This document shows positions 1-31,664 of a stretch of 64,000 nt of DNA, piece after piece (within the stretch, counting starts at the first letter, position 1; each line of letters starts with the position of its first letter). The notes beneath the pieces are model-generated. The model searched no databases. It had not been told where the DNA came from and saw only the letters and a program-made list of their open reading frames with translations. The translations under genes were made by a program, and so were the position numbers. This DNA is from Silurus meridionalis (lineage: Eukaryota > Chordata > Actinopteri > Siluriformes > Siluridae): contig NC_060901.1 of the NCBI RefSeq assembly GCF_014805685.1, positions 21,845,905-21,909,904 on the forward strand. Direction: 5' to 3'.

Positions 1-319
1 AACCTGAAAACAAACGTATAAGAGAAGTGAACAAAACTCACTTCCTGTCAGAAGTTGGTGTCGAATTCATTATTCGTTTTGTACTTGAATATTAGCATTT
101 TTACCAGCATCAGGCTGGGAACTGTTTTGTTTTTGTCTGAGAAATGTGCTAAATTGGTGTGTTTTGGTCCATGTTTTGGCAATTAAGTAACGTCTACGGA
201 GATCAGCTCGGTTTGTTGTTTGAACGTCGCCTTGCTTTGAAAAATCCTGAGGTAAATCTTGCACTCTTGATTGTCACGCTAATCAATAAACCACTTGATT
301 CTCTCTTTCCATTACTCAG
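1..319 (+). other. Intron 1 end of flvcr1
   Basis: No exon or clear repeat is visible. It ends in the acceptor ccattactcag at 309-319. The human gene has one large first exon, consistent with the rest of the N-terminus lying upstream of the window. Confidence 0.6.
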
Positions 320-6875
<6,556 letters not shown>

Positions 6876-7224
6876 AGACCACCCAAGACCTGAGACTGTG
6901 CTGCAATATTCCACCTCTAAAAACAATCAACATCTTCACCACCTCCATCATCGTCAACTTCGATGTGGTCTCGATCCACGCTGAGCTTACGTGATCTCGC
7001 CGTACTGTTGTTGAAGCGTCTTATAAAGCGTCATAAGACGTGACGATAGTTAATTAACTGTATAATGTCTGTTTCAGTGTTTATACTGGGTTTTAATCCA
7101 GAACTGGGCGTGGCTAATTCCAGAAAAAATATTTAATTTATTTATGTATATATTTTCTATTTTTTGGACCAGTCAAAAAAAAAAAAAAGCATGAACAGCC
7201 ATTTTTTTTTATTCATAAATTATA

Positions 7225-7256
<32 letters not shown>

Positions 7257-7450
7257 TTATATAATTTTTATTTATTTATTTATTTAAAGGATTTTTTTTT
7301 TCCAGGGATAAAAATCTAATTGTGAATTTAGTTCTGTGGAAATTTCTGGAGATTTCTTTTGAAGCCGTTCTTTTGAAGTTTTCTTTGATGCCACATTCTG
7401 AGATGATGTTCCACTAGATTTTGTGAAGATTTCTGAGCTTTCATTCAGCC

Positions 7451-7531
7451 TTTGTATTAAATATGGAATCACATTTGAAAAAGAAATGATGGACATTTAT
7501 TTTTCAAGTGTGATTCCATATTTAATACAAA
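7451..7531 (+). other. 32-bp inverted repeat with 17-nt loop
   Basis: Arms 7451-7482 and 7500-7531 are reverse complements with one difference (T7474 opposite G), which is a U-G wobble in RNA from the plus strand. All 32 pairs would therefore form in the transcript. It sits about 600 bases past the flvcr1 stop, next to a transposon M fragment. Confidence 0.75.
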
Positions 7532-7990
7532 TCAAGTTAATGAAAAGGGAAAAAAAAGAATGGCAAGTTAATATTTTAATGCACAAGTTCTGCACCTTTA
7601 ATCAGGTATTTTAGTGTGTCTGATTGGGTAATTGACCAGTTGGTTCGTTAGTTGATTGGTTGATCGGTTAGTTGTAGTTAATTGCACTTGCTAATTCCGT
7701 GTTATCGCACTTCACCAACACTTTATAATGTTTACTTCTCTTTTCTCTGTCCTGATGCGTTCTCTCTCTTCTTTTTTATGATGTCTTTAGTTAATTTTTC
7801 CTTCTTTGTTCTGTATTAATCTCCATGCATCTGTAGGCTAAACTCGCACCATTAAGCACAAATTAAGCTCCACCCACAACGTTGCACAAAACATCAGCAC
7901 CTTTGTGTTCACGACGAGCACACGAGCGCACTGAGGAATGAAAAAATCATTTTGCACAAAATTTTAAAAAAGCCCTCAATTTCTTTTATT

Positions 7991-7998
<8 letters not shown>

Positions 7999-8058
<60 letters not shown>
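7999..8058. repeat. (TA)n microsatellite
   Basis: About 30 TA units. Similar tracts lie at 11996-12080, 31204-31280, 31611-31659 and 50373-50433. Confidence 0.95.
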
Positions 8059-8063
<5 letters not shown>

Positions 8064-8744
8064 GGGCACAAGCCCTTATTCAAACCCAAAAGAGGTTCTG
8101 GGATTCAAAATCCAACGTTTTATCCATCGAGCTGCCACTTCAAAACCCTTGGGCGAAATTTCATATTTGAATCATTTCCGGAACGTTTTTCACGAAGATG
8201 GAAAACAACGTCGGCTTTGGGCTAATTTTCTAGATATATTTCCTGAAAAATCTGTGTTAAAAAAAAGAAATGTGTCAGGGTTTTTTTTTTTTTTTATATA
8301 TATATATTTATATTTTTGGAGATTCTTTTACCTCAGAAGTGTTTACCATTTTAAAAAAAAAAGGACTTTCTCCTGTTTCCTGTGAGCTCTACGGTCAGGA
8401 TCGTCAGAACGTCTTATCGCTTGTTGTTCAATAGATTTCCTTCGTTAATGGAGCTGTTTGGACCGAAAGCCTTCTGCACACGAAATCTGTCGGAAGCAGT
8501 AACGAGGACTCGAACTATCCGACCTCTGAGAGGTTTTTCTATCATCGATGTTTACTTTTGCTCGTAGTGACTGGAATGTGCTTTAAAAAGGGATTTGAGG
8601 GGGCATTTGAGGGTGTTTGTGTGGGTTGGGGGTCGTCATAAATAAATGTTCTAACTGCTTTTCTTTTCACTGTAGTTTCATTCTGTATTCTTTTATAATT
8701 AAAGAAAAGGATCATATTACCCTTTGGCTCTGTGATCATACCTA

Positions 8745-9035
8745 CACATCACACACTATGGACAAAAGTTCTGCTTTTTTTAAACATCTCATTCCACATT
8801 TAGTTTCTATTTCCTCCTACAAGAACCTCCACTCTTCTAGGAAGATGTTCCACTAGTTTTTGTTAAGATTTGGTAGGTGAGGAGGCCTGGGGAGATGTTC
8901 CAATTCATCCCAAAAGTGTTCAGTAGGGTTCAGGCCATTAAAGATCTTCCTCTAACCATGGAAAGCAGATCTCCATGGAGTTGGCTTTTGTGGTCCTCAA
9001 ACAAGTTTGTGTAGTTCAAGTGAAGGAACAATGGT
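8745..9035 (+). mobile_element. Transposon M copy
   Basis: From 'cacactatggacaaaagt' through 'aagatgttccactag', 'ggttcaggcc' and 'ccatggaaagcagatc'; no right terminus. Confidence 0.6.
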
Positions 9036-9079
9036 GAAGTGTGTTTTTGTGTGTGGAGAACTGGTGTGAATGCTTGTGT

Positions 9080-9120
<41 letters not shown>

Positions 9121-9284
9121 TGGGTGTGTGTGCTGTATACACTTGTTTTGAACCCATTGGCGTTCCACACAGCGCGCTTGGTTTTCCGCGTGCCGCGTCA
9201 GTCGGAGACTCTTTGAAGATGAGGGGATGAAGGTGATGACGATGGTGGTGCTGATGGTGATGCAGTTCGAGCGGAGGAGAGAAG

Positions 9285-22151
<12,867 letters not shown>

Positions 22152-22174
22152 TCCTGACCTTCTTCAGGATTATA

Positions 22175-22222
<48 letters not shown>

Positions 22223-22319
22223 AGAGAAAAACTCATATGTACTGCATGGAAGACATCAGTAATCTGCTTCAACAGCAGTCACTTTCAGTGTCTGTAGCTG
22301 AAGAGGTAATAGTGGACTC

Positions 22320-22424
<105 letters not shown>

Positions 22425-22869
22425 TATATGTTTATTTTAAATTGATATAATTCACAATTTGTCTGGTAATTTACACAATAATGTTTTTTATTGTCTGTAA
22501 ATTTATGAAAAGTGTATAAATAATTTATTTTTTTAAGTTAAATAATTAAGTATTAATAAATCTTTTTTATTATTATTCATTTGTTTTCATGTATTGTGGT
22601 TGTTTTATGTGATACTTATTCGCATGTGTGAATGTCTTCTGCTAATCCTTTTTGTAATCGTTTTCTTTCAGGATTCCTGGAGTGTCAGTAAGAACAGAAA
22701 TGAACAGCTGGCCACGTGCGAAAAGAGCAAGACCTTTAAAATAACAGTGGAGAAGTGCAATACTGAAAAACTCTTCCTGCTTTTTTTTTTTCTTCAATTT
22801 TTGCACATTTGTCACACGCAATTGTTTTACAACTTCAGATGAAGAAAACTAAAAATTGCTTTTCTAATT

Positions 22870-23150
22870 TTTTTCATTTCATAGTGTACATTTGATCCAA
22901 CTCTCGCTGGCAGTAGGCCATGAACAAATATTTGCCATCTCATGAAGGTTTTTTGGGATAATGTTCTAATGAGTATTAGAACATGAAGAACGTTTTGGAA
23001 GAACTGTTTTGGAGTCATGTTACACGTGTGGTAGAGCGTTTCACAGCGAATGTGTGTGAAACATGGTGATGGTAGTGTGATGGTGTGGGGATGCATTTGC
23101 TGATTAAGGAGGACTTGCACTAATTGATGAAGCACAAGAGCAAGTCGAAT
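22870..23150 (+). pseudogene. Tc1/mariner-like transposase remnant
   Basis: Around 23055-23110 the plus strand translates to VKHGDGSVMVWGCIC-like residues, matching the conserved 'GGGSVMVWG' region of Tc1-family transposases. Stops and frameshifts surround it; it is a dead fragment. Confidence 0.65.
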
Positions 23151-23579
23151 TCTGATTGGCTTGTGAGTATCAAAATAAAGCTATAGGTTTGGGCTAATCA
23201 AAGTCTTGACATGAAACTTATTGAGGTGTTTACTTCTAGTTCATGCTGAAAAAAGTAATTCTCCAAAGTCTAGCGGGACAATCTGAGAATCTAATATAAT
23301 CTCTCTCTATATATGTATGTATGTATGAATGAATGGCATCCCAAAAGCACCATTCAGAAAAATGGCTTGTACTGTTGTATATCACTGCACAACATTATAC
23401 AATAAACAGTCTGATACGTTGATGTACATTGTTTTGATCTATGGAGGGTAACAGAAAAGAGGAATTCCTACTAGTTCTAGTAGGAAATGCAAATCACAGA
23501 GTGTACAAGCATGTTCACAAGCAAGGGAAATTTAAAAAGAACGTCAGGTAAAAATAAAAGGATTGTAAAACGAGTAGGT

Positions 23580-24240
23580 AAAACGAATATAAAAAGAGGG
23601 TAAAGAGAACATAAAGGGAATGTAAGGGGGACATGAAAGAGTGTAATAAGAACATTAAGGGAATGTAAAGGGAACATGAAAGAGTGTAAACAGAACATAA
23701 AGGGAACATGAAAGAGTGTAAACAGAACATAAAGGGAACATGAAAGAGTGTAAACAGAACATAAAGGGAACATGAAAGAGTGTAAACAGAACATAAAGGG
23801 AACATGAAAGAGTGTAAACAGAACATAAAGGGAATGTAAGAGGGGGTAAAAAAAGAGTGCAATAAGACCATAAAAAGAGTGTAAAGCAAAGGTAGAGGGA
23901 GTGTAAATCGAGGGTAGAAAGAATGAATGAAATAGGAACATAAAGACAGTGTAACTAGAGTGTGAATGAAACCTAAAGTGAGTGAAAATGGGATGTAAAG
24001 AGTACAAACTGAGGGTGTAAAGAGAATGTAACTAGAGTTTAACTAGAATGTCAAGGGAATGTAAAGTGAGTGTAAAAAAATATAAGTGAATGTAAACTAA
24101 ATGCGATGAGAGATTATACAGAGGGTCAAGGGAATGTAAAGTAAGTCTAAATCAAGAGTGTAAAGAGAATGTCAAGGGAACGTAAAGAGAGTGTAACTAG
24201 AGTGTCAAAGGAGTGTAAAGTAAATGTAAAGGGAACATAA
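23580..24240. repeat. 'gtaaag' minisatellite upstream of angel2, with a 32-bp unit core
   Basis: Five or so copies of a 32-bp unit 'gtaaacagaacataaaggga...' at about 23660-23830, flanked by more degenerate 'gtaaagggaatgtaa' sequence. Confidence 0.9.
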
Positions 24241-25084
24241 AGACGGCACTAATCACGCCGTGGGTAGCCATACGATTTTCACCACTAAAGCGAAGCAGAT
24301 CACTAGAAAGTCAGGTTGTGAAGGAAGAAAAGTAGAAACCCACTGCACCATCTGCTCTCAGGACCAAAGGTCATTGGCATAAGACGAGTATAAGACGAGT
24401 TATAAAATCCAAACTAGTCTCTAGTGTGCACAGATCATTAATATAGTCATTTATAGTAGCTAAAATATAGTGATTTATAGTTTAGGTTTATAGTTTATAG
24501 GGAGTCTTTGTTGGGAATGTGCACACAATTTCTTTTACTATAAGAATTAGTATATGTAATTTTTTTAAAGATATATTGAAACCAGAAACTAGAACATTCA
24601 GAAGTTAGAGAAAAAAGTGAAAAGCTTCTTGTGTCCCACTTTATTAATTATTATTATTTTTTTTTTTTACAAATTGCGTTTTCCACTCGGGCCTCCGTAG
24701 CTACGACATTTTCAAGGGACCGACGCTAATGTATTTTTCGCGTCCGTTTAGCTGATGGCTTTCGTGGCTAACTTTGTTTTGATACATTACGAGATTGTTA
24801 GATTAGTATGAGGATGCATATAATATTATATTTATATATGTTATAAATGTTTATCGACATCCGAGTGTTAAAAATGAGAGCGCACGAGCAACCCCGAAGT
24901 AAGCCATGCTAGTTAGCTAGCATAATGCGAGTTAGCTTGTTGCAGGCTACAATTTCCGCTTTGCATTCGCTCTATGGTCTGTGTTTCTTCCTTCTCCTGG
25001 TTTTCCTTGAGGTGTATGTGGCTGTTTCTTGGCTCTCTGCCTTCACTGAACCTATAGCACTATCGAGCAAGCAAAGACGCGAAG

Positions 25085-25110
25085 TGATGACGTTGCCAAG
25101 CGTCACATGC
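25085..25110 (+). promoter_or_regulatory. CRE-like half-sites upstream of angel2
   Basis: TGACGTTG at 25088-25095 and CGTCACATG at 25101-25109 form two opposed TGACG half-sites about 90 bases before the angel2 start codon. The position suits a proximal promoter element for CREB/ATF factors, but short motifs like this are common by chance. Confidence 0.25.
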
Positions 25111-25195
25111 AGCATCTGACTTTTTTCTTTTTAAACATATCTATAGATCTAATGTTCTAGCTGAGGTCTATGTCTTCTGTCTCAGCAGTAAACCC

Positions 25196-28100
25196 ATGTT
25201 TGTCCGCCCCCTGAGTGCAGTGGGCTCTGCTCCATCTGTTGCATCTCTTTGGAAGCACTGCTCCTGGTGCTGGAGAAATCCATTTCCACTCATCACTACC
25301 AGAACCATTTTGACCTCACCCAGACCTTTCTGGTCATTCATCTGGAGTGAGCTGCAGAGCAGAGATCGCCCACGACTCTTCCATCTCTCACCTGGCCTGA
25401 TGAAGCACCCCGATCTAGAGCCTCCTGTCAAAAGGAGAAAGAGTTCGGAGTGTGAACGTTCAGGTGAAGGTGTTCAGATCAGCCCAAAACGCTCGGCTTA
25501 CAGAGAGAGACGAGAGACTGCGTGGCTCCGCAACCTTACAGATGTTTCTGGGAAACTTTCCTCCGATGGAGCACAGACGAAAACAGGTGATGATCTGGCA
25601 GAATGTCCGAATTAGTGTTGTGGGGTTTTGAGATCAAATCCTAGCACCATCAAGGCTGCCACTGCTGGGTCCTTAAACAAGACCCTCAATACTCCGTTGT
25701 ATAAAATGAACAAATGCTATAATGTATTATTACTGTGTTATTCCTAATAATATGATTAGATCCTGTTCCAGAGTTGCAGAGGCAGTGGGAGGAGCTGTCC
25801 GAGAGCCTAAGTGCTGAACCGTTCAATTTCTCCGTCATGTCCTACAACATCCTGTCTCAAGAACTGCTCCTGAGCAACCTTTACCTTTATAAACACTGTA
25901 ACCCACACGTACTGGAATGGCACCATCGCTTCGATAACCTCCTCGAGGAGCTGAAGCGTCACGCCGCAGATGTGAGCGAATCGCGCGTTTCCGACACCGG
26001 TTGTGTTTAATACCGTCTCTAGTGTGTTGCGGTTAAGTGTTTGATTCTGTTCTTTTCTATAGATCATGTGTCTTCAGGAGGTGCAAGAGGATCATTATCA
26101 GAAGCAGATCAAACCCAGTCTAGAACATCTAGGTACGCTTTGTTCTGTTTAGACTTTGCTGCGTGAAATACTTCTCTTTTGGATCCTGCCGGCGGTACAT
26201 CCAGAAACGAATGAGCGCTTTTGGACCGGAAGTCCCTTTTTGTTTTTTTTCTGCCCAAATGTAGGAGAGTTTTGCTAAGGCCACAATGTATGAGTTTTTC
26301 TAATTTTGGTACATATCTTCCATACCTTCTATTTTACATTTATATATAAGGAATGAAACAAAAATAACTACATCAGTATGAAGTGAACGTAAAGAGAATG
26401 TAAAGGAAACTTAAGATTTTAACTAGTGTGAGTGTCAAGGGAAGTGAGTAAAGAGTGTAAAAAGAATGTAAAATAAATGTAAAGGATGTTCAAAATGTCA
26501 AAGGAATAAAGAGAGAATGTAAAATGAGGGTAGAAAGAGTGTAAAAAAAAATACAAAGTAAATGTTAAGGATGTTAAAAATGTCAAAGGAATGTGAAGAG
26601 AATGTAAAACGAGGGTAGAGTCGAAAAAGAATGTAAAGTAGTGTAAAGGTAAAAGTAATGTAAAGGGTGGCGGGAAAAAGTAAAGTGAATGTAAAGGGAT
26701 CTTAAAGTAAGTGTAAAGAGATAGTAAAAGTGAAGTAACGGTAAAGAGAGTGTAAACAAATGTAGCAAGAGTTTAACTAGACTGTCAAGGGGATTTAAAG
26801 TAAATGTAAACATACTAAATGTGAATGTAAAGAGTGAAACTAGAGTGTCAATGGAATGTAAAGGGAACATAAATACAGTGTAAATAGATTGTCAAGAAAA
26901 TGTAAAAAAAAAAAACGTAAAGAGTGTAAAATGTAAATGAAGTGTAAAGGAAACGCAAAGAGTCTGAAAAGGGAATGCAGAGAAAGAAGGTGGACGTAAA
27001 GGGAGTGTTAACAGTGTAAAGAAGACTTAACGAGGTGTGCAGAGTGTAAAAGGAATGCAGCAAGAGTATAAAGGAACTTGAGCAGAATAACTGGAATGTA
27101 AAGTGTGTATAAAGGGAGTTTACAGTACGAGTGTATAATCTATATATAGAAGTCGTGTTCAATCCTTGCATCCATTTCCTCATTTGCAGGATACCACTGC
27201 GAGTATAAGCGCCGGACTGGTCGCAAGCTTGATGGCTGCATGGTAGCTTTTAAAACATCTCGCTTCGCGTTGTCCTCCGCTCACCCTGTGGAGTTTTTCC
27301 GGCATGGAATCCCGATCCTGGACCGGGATAACGTGGGACTGATTGTGATGCTGAAGCCAATGGGAGCGTCAGGTTCTGAATGCAACATCTGCGTGGTCAC
27401 CACTCACCTGCTGTACAACCCCCGGCGGGGTGACATCAAGCTAGCACAGCTGGCACTTCTGATGGCCGAGATCGGTCGCGTCGCACGGCAGGGGGACGGT
27501 ACGACCTGCCCCATACTGCTGTGTGGTGACTTTAACTCGGTGCCCACGAGTCCCCTCTACACCTTCATTACAGATAGCAGGCTGGAATATGCAGGAATGC
27601 CCATTGGGAAGGTGAGAGGAATCATCAGGTGAACACTATTTGTGTTAAATAGCTTTTTGTAAATGTAAAGAGAGTTTAAAGTGGGTGAAGTGACTAAAGG
27701 GAACGTAAAGTGTCATAGGAATGTATAGAGTGTGGAAAGAATGCGTGGTGACTAAAGGGAAGGTAAATGCAGTGTAAAACAAGTGAAGTGACTGTAAAGT
27801 TTACAACATGCAAAAGATATGTAAAGAAAATCTAATGTAATTGAAGTGACTAAAGGGAATGAAAAAGAGAGTGTAAAGTAACTGTAAAGGGAATATAAAG
27901 TGTAAATAAATGTTGGAAGAGTGTAAAGTGACAGTAAAAAGGAATGTTGGAAGAGTGTAAAGGGAACGTAAAGTGTAAAAAGGAATGTTGGAAGAATGTA
28001 AAGTCACAGTAAAAGGAAAGTTGGAAGAATGTAAAGTCATAGTAAAAGGAATGTTGGAAGAGTGTAAAGTCACAGTAAAAGGAATGTTGGAAGAATGTAA

Positions 28101-30722
28101 AGTCACAGTAAAAGGAATGTTGGAAGAGTGTAAAGTCACAGTAAAAGGAATGTTGGAAGAGTGTAAAGTCACAGTAAAAGGAATGTTGGAAGAGTTTAAA
28201 GTCACAGTAAAAGGAATGTTGGAAGAGTGTAAAGGAATGTAAAGTGTTAAAGGAATGATGGAAGAGTGTAAAGTGACAGTAAAGGGAACGTAAAGGGTTA
28301 AAGGAATGTAAAAAAAAACGTGAAGTGACAGTAAAGGGAACGTAAAGGGTTAAAGGAATGTAAAAAAAAAAACATGAAGTGACAGTAAAGGGAACGTAAA
28401 GGGTTAAAGGAATGTAAAAAAACGTGAAGTGACAGTAAAGGGAACATAAAGGATTAAAGGAATGTTGGAAGAGTGTAAAGTGACAGTAAAGGGCGTAAAG
28501 GGTTAAAGGAATGTAAAAAGAGCATGAAATGACAGTAAAGGGAAAGTAAAGTGTGAAAGAATTGCAAGAAAAGTGTAAAATGACTAAAGGGAATGTAAAG
28601 AGAGTGCAAGTAAAGTGACTGAAGGGTATTTGAGGTGACTGTAAAGGGACATTAAATGTGTGTAAAGTCAGTAAAGAAAACATTAAAAGGTATAAATTGC
28701 CTGTAAAGAGTATGTAGGCCGAGTGTAAAGAGGACCTACAAAGAGATGTACAGGGAATGCAAAGAGTGTAAAGGTGTTCCATGTGTGCAGTCACATTACT
28801 ACATATTACTACAGATAAAAAAAAAAAGAATTACATCGTTGTTTACATTAAAACAACATTTCAGAAGGCACTAAATAAACCCCATAAACTCCATAAACCG
28901 TACTCATGTCTAAGCATTTCAGGTTCGCACTTTCTTCCCTTCACAGACTTCCTCATTCTCATTTCTTTTTCATGTTGCAGGTATCAGGACAGGAAGAAAG
29001 CCCTCGAGGGCACAGAGTCCTCACTTCACCCCTTTTGCCCTCCGGGCTCGGCATCTCTCGGCTGTGCCAGTACGAGAGCCAAACTAACGGTGTGACCTGT
29101 CGCTTTTATTAAATGGATTTTACTGAACCACTGTTTATTCAATTCTATTTCTACACGTTTACCGGCATTTTGATTCTACCAATCAGTAACAATCAGTATT
29201 CTTCATTCATGTTGAGATAAATGTGTTAAAAAAATTACTCTAAACCTCAGAGATTACATTTGTTTTATTAAATAATGCATTATTCAGTCCCAACAGAAAC
29301 TGGTGGAAAGGAATCTGGGAAACAAGCTTCAAACAAAGAGTGCGTTCTGCTCAATTCCTTCATTAAGAAAAAAAAGAAAATGAACTCCGATTTATTTCCT
29401 TTCTGTTCTTTTTTACCAGCTTGAAAATCCCCAGCCTTGAACACCGCCTGAAGCTGACCTCGGTGTACTCTCACTACCTGAAAGAGAGCGGCCGTCGTGA
29501 AATCACCACCTGCCACTCGCGCACTGCCATCACCGTCGATTACATCTTCTACTCCCCTGCACAGTGGGATGAGTTGGGCTGGAAAGGTGAGACTCCTGCG
29601 TGGAGTTAATACCATACCTGTAACTTTTCTCGAGACACAGAAACATGGGGTACCAACTGACAGCGAGCTGCAGGACTGATTGAACATTCAAATCATTTAG
29701 AGCTTGTATAATTCACTGTAAAAAGGGGGTGTAAAGGTGCATGAAGGTGACATAAAGTAAGTGTAAAGGGAACGTAAAGAGAGTGTAATTCGAACGAGTG
29801 TAGTTCATGAGTTCAAATCCTATTCACAACGAGCTGCAGCTCCTGGGTCCCTGAGCAAGGCCCCAAATCCACAGCTTTTCAGTTGTATGATTAAAGATAA
29901 ATGTACGTCGATGAGGGCGAATGAGGGCGTCGGCCAAATGCCGACGGTGTAAATGTAATGAATGTAAAGAGAGTGTGAATTGAATGTGAAGGGAAGTTTT
30001 AAATTGAGTGTAAAGGGAGTGTGAAGGTAGCGTAAATTAAGTGTAAAGAAAATGTAGGAAGTGTAAAGTGAACATAGTGAGTGTGAAGTGACTGTAAATA
30101 GAGTGTAAAGGGAATATAAAATGAGCGTCAAGTGACGGTAAAGAGAGCAAAATGCGGAGGTAAAGGTAATGTAAAGATGGTGTAAAGAAACTGTAAAGGG
30201 ACCGTAAAGGCAATGTAAAGAAAGTGCAAAAGGGCATGTAAAAGAAGTGTAAAGGGAACATAGTGAGTGTAAAGTGACAGTAAATGGAGCATAAAGGTAA
30301 TGTAAAGAGAGTGTAAAGTGACTGTAAAGATAGCAAAATGGGTCGGTAAAGGTAATGTAGAGATGGTGTAAAGAAATTGTAAAGAAAGTGTAAAGGGAAT
30401 GTGAAGGAAGTGTAACTGGAACATAAGAGATTGGAAAAGGGCCGTAAAAGTAACTAAAGTCACTGTAAAGAAAATGTAACAGGAACAATGGCTGTAAAAA
30501 GAGTGTAAAATAAATGTTTACACAATGGTCCCAGACACCAGTTTACCACAGAGCTGTGTTTTCTTCCTAGAATGCAGTTCTGCTCCACAGCGAGGTCTGC
30601 AGCTGTTATCTAGACTGGCCCTGGTGGGAGAAGCCGAGCTGAGAGAAGCGAACGGCCTGCCCAATCAGTGCCACTCATCAGACCATCTTCCTCTCATCGC
30701 CCGCTTCCGTCTGCACTCCTGA
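25196..30722 (+). CDS. angel2: Protein angel homolog 2 (CCR4-family EEP nuclease)
   Basis: Seven coding exons: 25196-25586, 25772-25971, 26063-26132, 27190-27611, 28981-29069, 29420-29586, 30571-30722. Phases close to 496 aa (human is about 544; the divergent N-terminus is shorter). The endonuclease/exonuclease/phosphatase fold is complete: MSYNILSQ with Asn156, CLQEVQED with Glu203, THLLYNPRRGDIKL around 292-305, CGDFNSVP with Asp334 and Asn336, TCHSRTAITVDYIFYS, and the terminal SSDHLPL with Asp484-His485. The family is related to CCR4 deadenylases; human ANGEL2 is reported to be a 2',3'-cyclic phosphatase on RNA ends and to bind mRNA 3' UTRs. The start is the first in-frame ATG of the exon; an upstream non-coding exon is possible because tctgtctcag precedes it. 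The 28981 exon's donor (CA/GTACGA) is the only choice that fits the next exon's phase, but recognisable sequence (YESQ) runs past it, so that junction is the least certain. Confidence 0.93.
25615..25740 (+). mobile_element. SINE fragment in angel2 intron 1
   Basis: 'gagatcaaatcctagcacc', 'ccactgctgggtccttaaacaagaccctcaa', 'gttgtataaaatg' match the body of the SINEs at 47231 and 29790. Confidence 0.5.
26385..27140. repeat. 'gtaaag' minisatellite in angel2 intron 3
   Basis: Degenerate 10-20 bp units of the type 'gaatgtaaagagtgtaaa'. It fills most of the intron between exons 3 and 4. Confidence 0.85.
27655..28775. repeat. 'gtaaag' minisatellite in angel2 intron 4, with 33-bp unit core
   Basis: A 33-bp unit (starting ggaatgttggaagagtgtaa) repeats about 8 times at 27985-28240; because 33 is divisible by 3 it makes an artefactual open frame of 11-residue repeats. 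A ~50-bp unit follows at 28260-28440. Confidence 0.95.
29715..30510. repeat. 'gtaaag' minisatellite in the last angel2 intron, with an embedded SINE
   Basis: The same unit family. A SINE remnant at about 29795-29955 ('catgagttcaaatcc' to 'gtcggccaaatgccgacggtg') runs directly into 'taaatgtaatgaatgtaaag'. Confidence 0.85.
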
Positions 30723-31114
30723 CCTTCCTCGGCTGCCTGGTGCAGATAGATCAGATCTCACAAGTCACATGATAAAAAGCGATTGCTTTATAAATGGTGA
30801 TGTTTAGATCTCTGGAGTTTTTACAGAACGCCAGCAAAACTTACACACGTCACATACATCAGACTTCAACTTAAGTTATTGGAAAGATGTTTTTTTGTTT
30901 TTGTGTTTTTTTGTCATGTTTTCATATCTGATTTTATTGAAGTGTCTGGACTTTTTAATTTATTAAGCATGAAGTCTTATGTCAGTGTCTAATCTGTACA
31001 GTAGAGCAGTAATAATGCTGAATATCGTTCCAGATATTACAAATATTCGACAACGGTAAATATTTTAACACAGAGAATACGAATCGGATGACGGGGACCT
31101 CACTACATTTCAAT

Positions 31115-31120
31115 AATAAA
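31115..31120 (+). terminator. Poly(A) signal of angel2
   Basis: AATAAA about 390 bases after the angel2 stop, followed within 15-20 bases by a GT-rich element (gtgtggtttt), the usual arrangement of a vertebrate cleavage site. Confidence 0.55.
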
Positions 31121-31197
31121 AGCGTGCCCTGTGTGGTTTTAATCGAATCTCAGCTTTTTTTATAATTGTTTAAAAACACATTTAACACTGATTTTAT

Positions 31198-31284
<87 letters not shown>

Positions 31285-31400
31285 CACACTCTATATGGAT
31301 AGCTGACTTTTACAGACATATGCAGTTCACAAATATTTCAAACTGTTTTTCTTTGGTAGCTTCCAAACGTATTAGAGTTTTCCAGCCATATGATCGATCG

Positions 31401-31455
<55 letters not shown>

Positions 31456-31569
31456 ATCTATCTGTTCTTTGTTATTTCTTTTACTATCTGTATGTTTTGT
31501 TTCCATCCATAATATTTTCAAAAATATTTTCAAATATGGCACATATACATGTGCCATATTATATTTACG

Positions 31570-31583
31570 CCGCTAGATGGCAG
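31570..31583 (+). promoter_or_regulatory. CTCF-like motif between angel2 and ehd3
   Basis: CCGCTAGATGGCAG fits the CTCF core consensus (CCASYAGRKGGCRS) with one difference at the third base. It lies about 870 bases upstream of the ehd3 start codon, in a short non-repetitive island between two TA tracts. Confidence 0.35.
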
Positions 31584-31605
31584 CACCGGACCGAGTGTTT
31601 GTATG

Positions 31606-31664
<59 letters not shown>

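Larger units (their letters stand above)
6876..9284 (+). other. flvcr1 3' UTR/flank and intergenic gap to galnt14
   Basis: No further gene seen. Holds T-rich tracts (7145-7300), a strong inverted repeat (7451-7531), a (TA)n tract (7999-8058), two transposon M fragments (7385-7460; 8745-9035) and a (GT)n tract (about 9075-9131). No poly(A) signal stands out close to the stop. Confidence 0.6.

Noticed and set aside
22676..22842. Exon-like segment after 'gttttctttcag'
   Set aside because: The acceptor looks good and the frame is open, but the residues match nothing I know in galnt14, whose stop is already at 22151; left as non-coding.
27850..28794. 314-codon minus-strand frame and the 11-residue-repeat frame on the plus strand
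   Set aside because: Translation of the 33-bp and related minisatellite units inside an angel2 intron.
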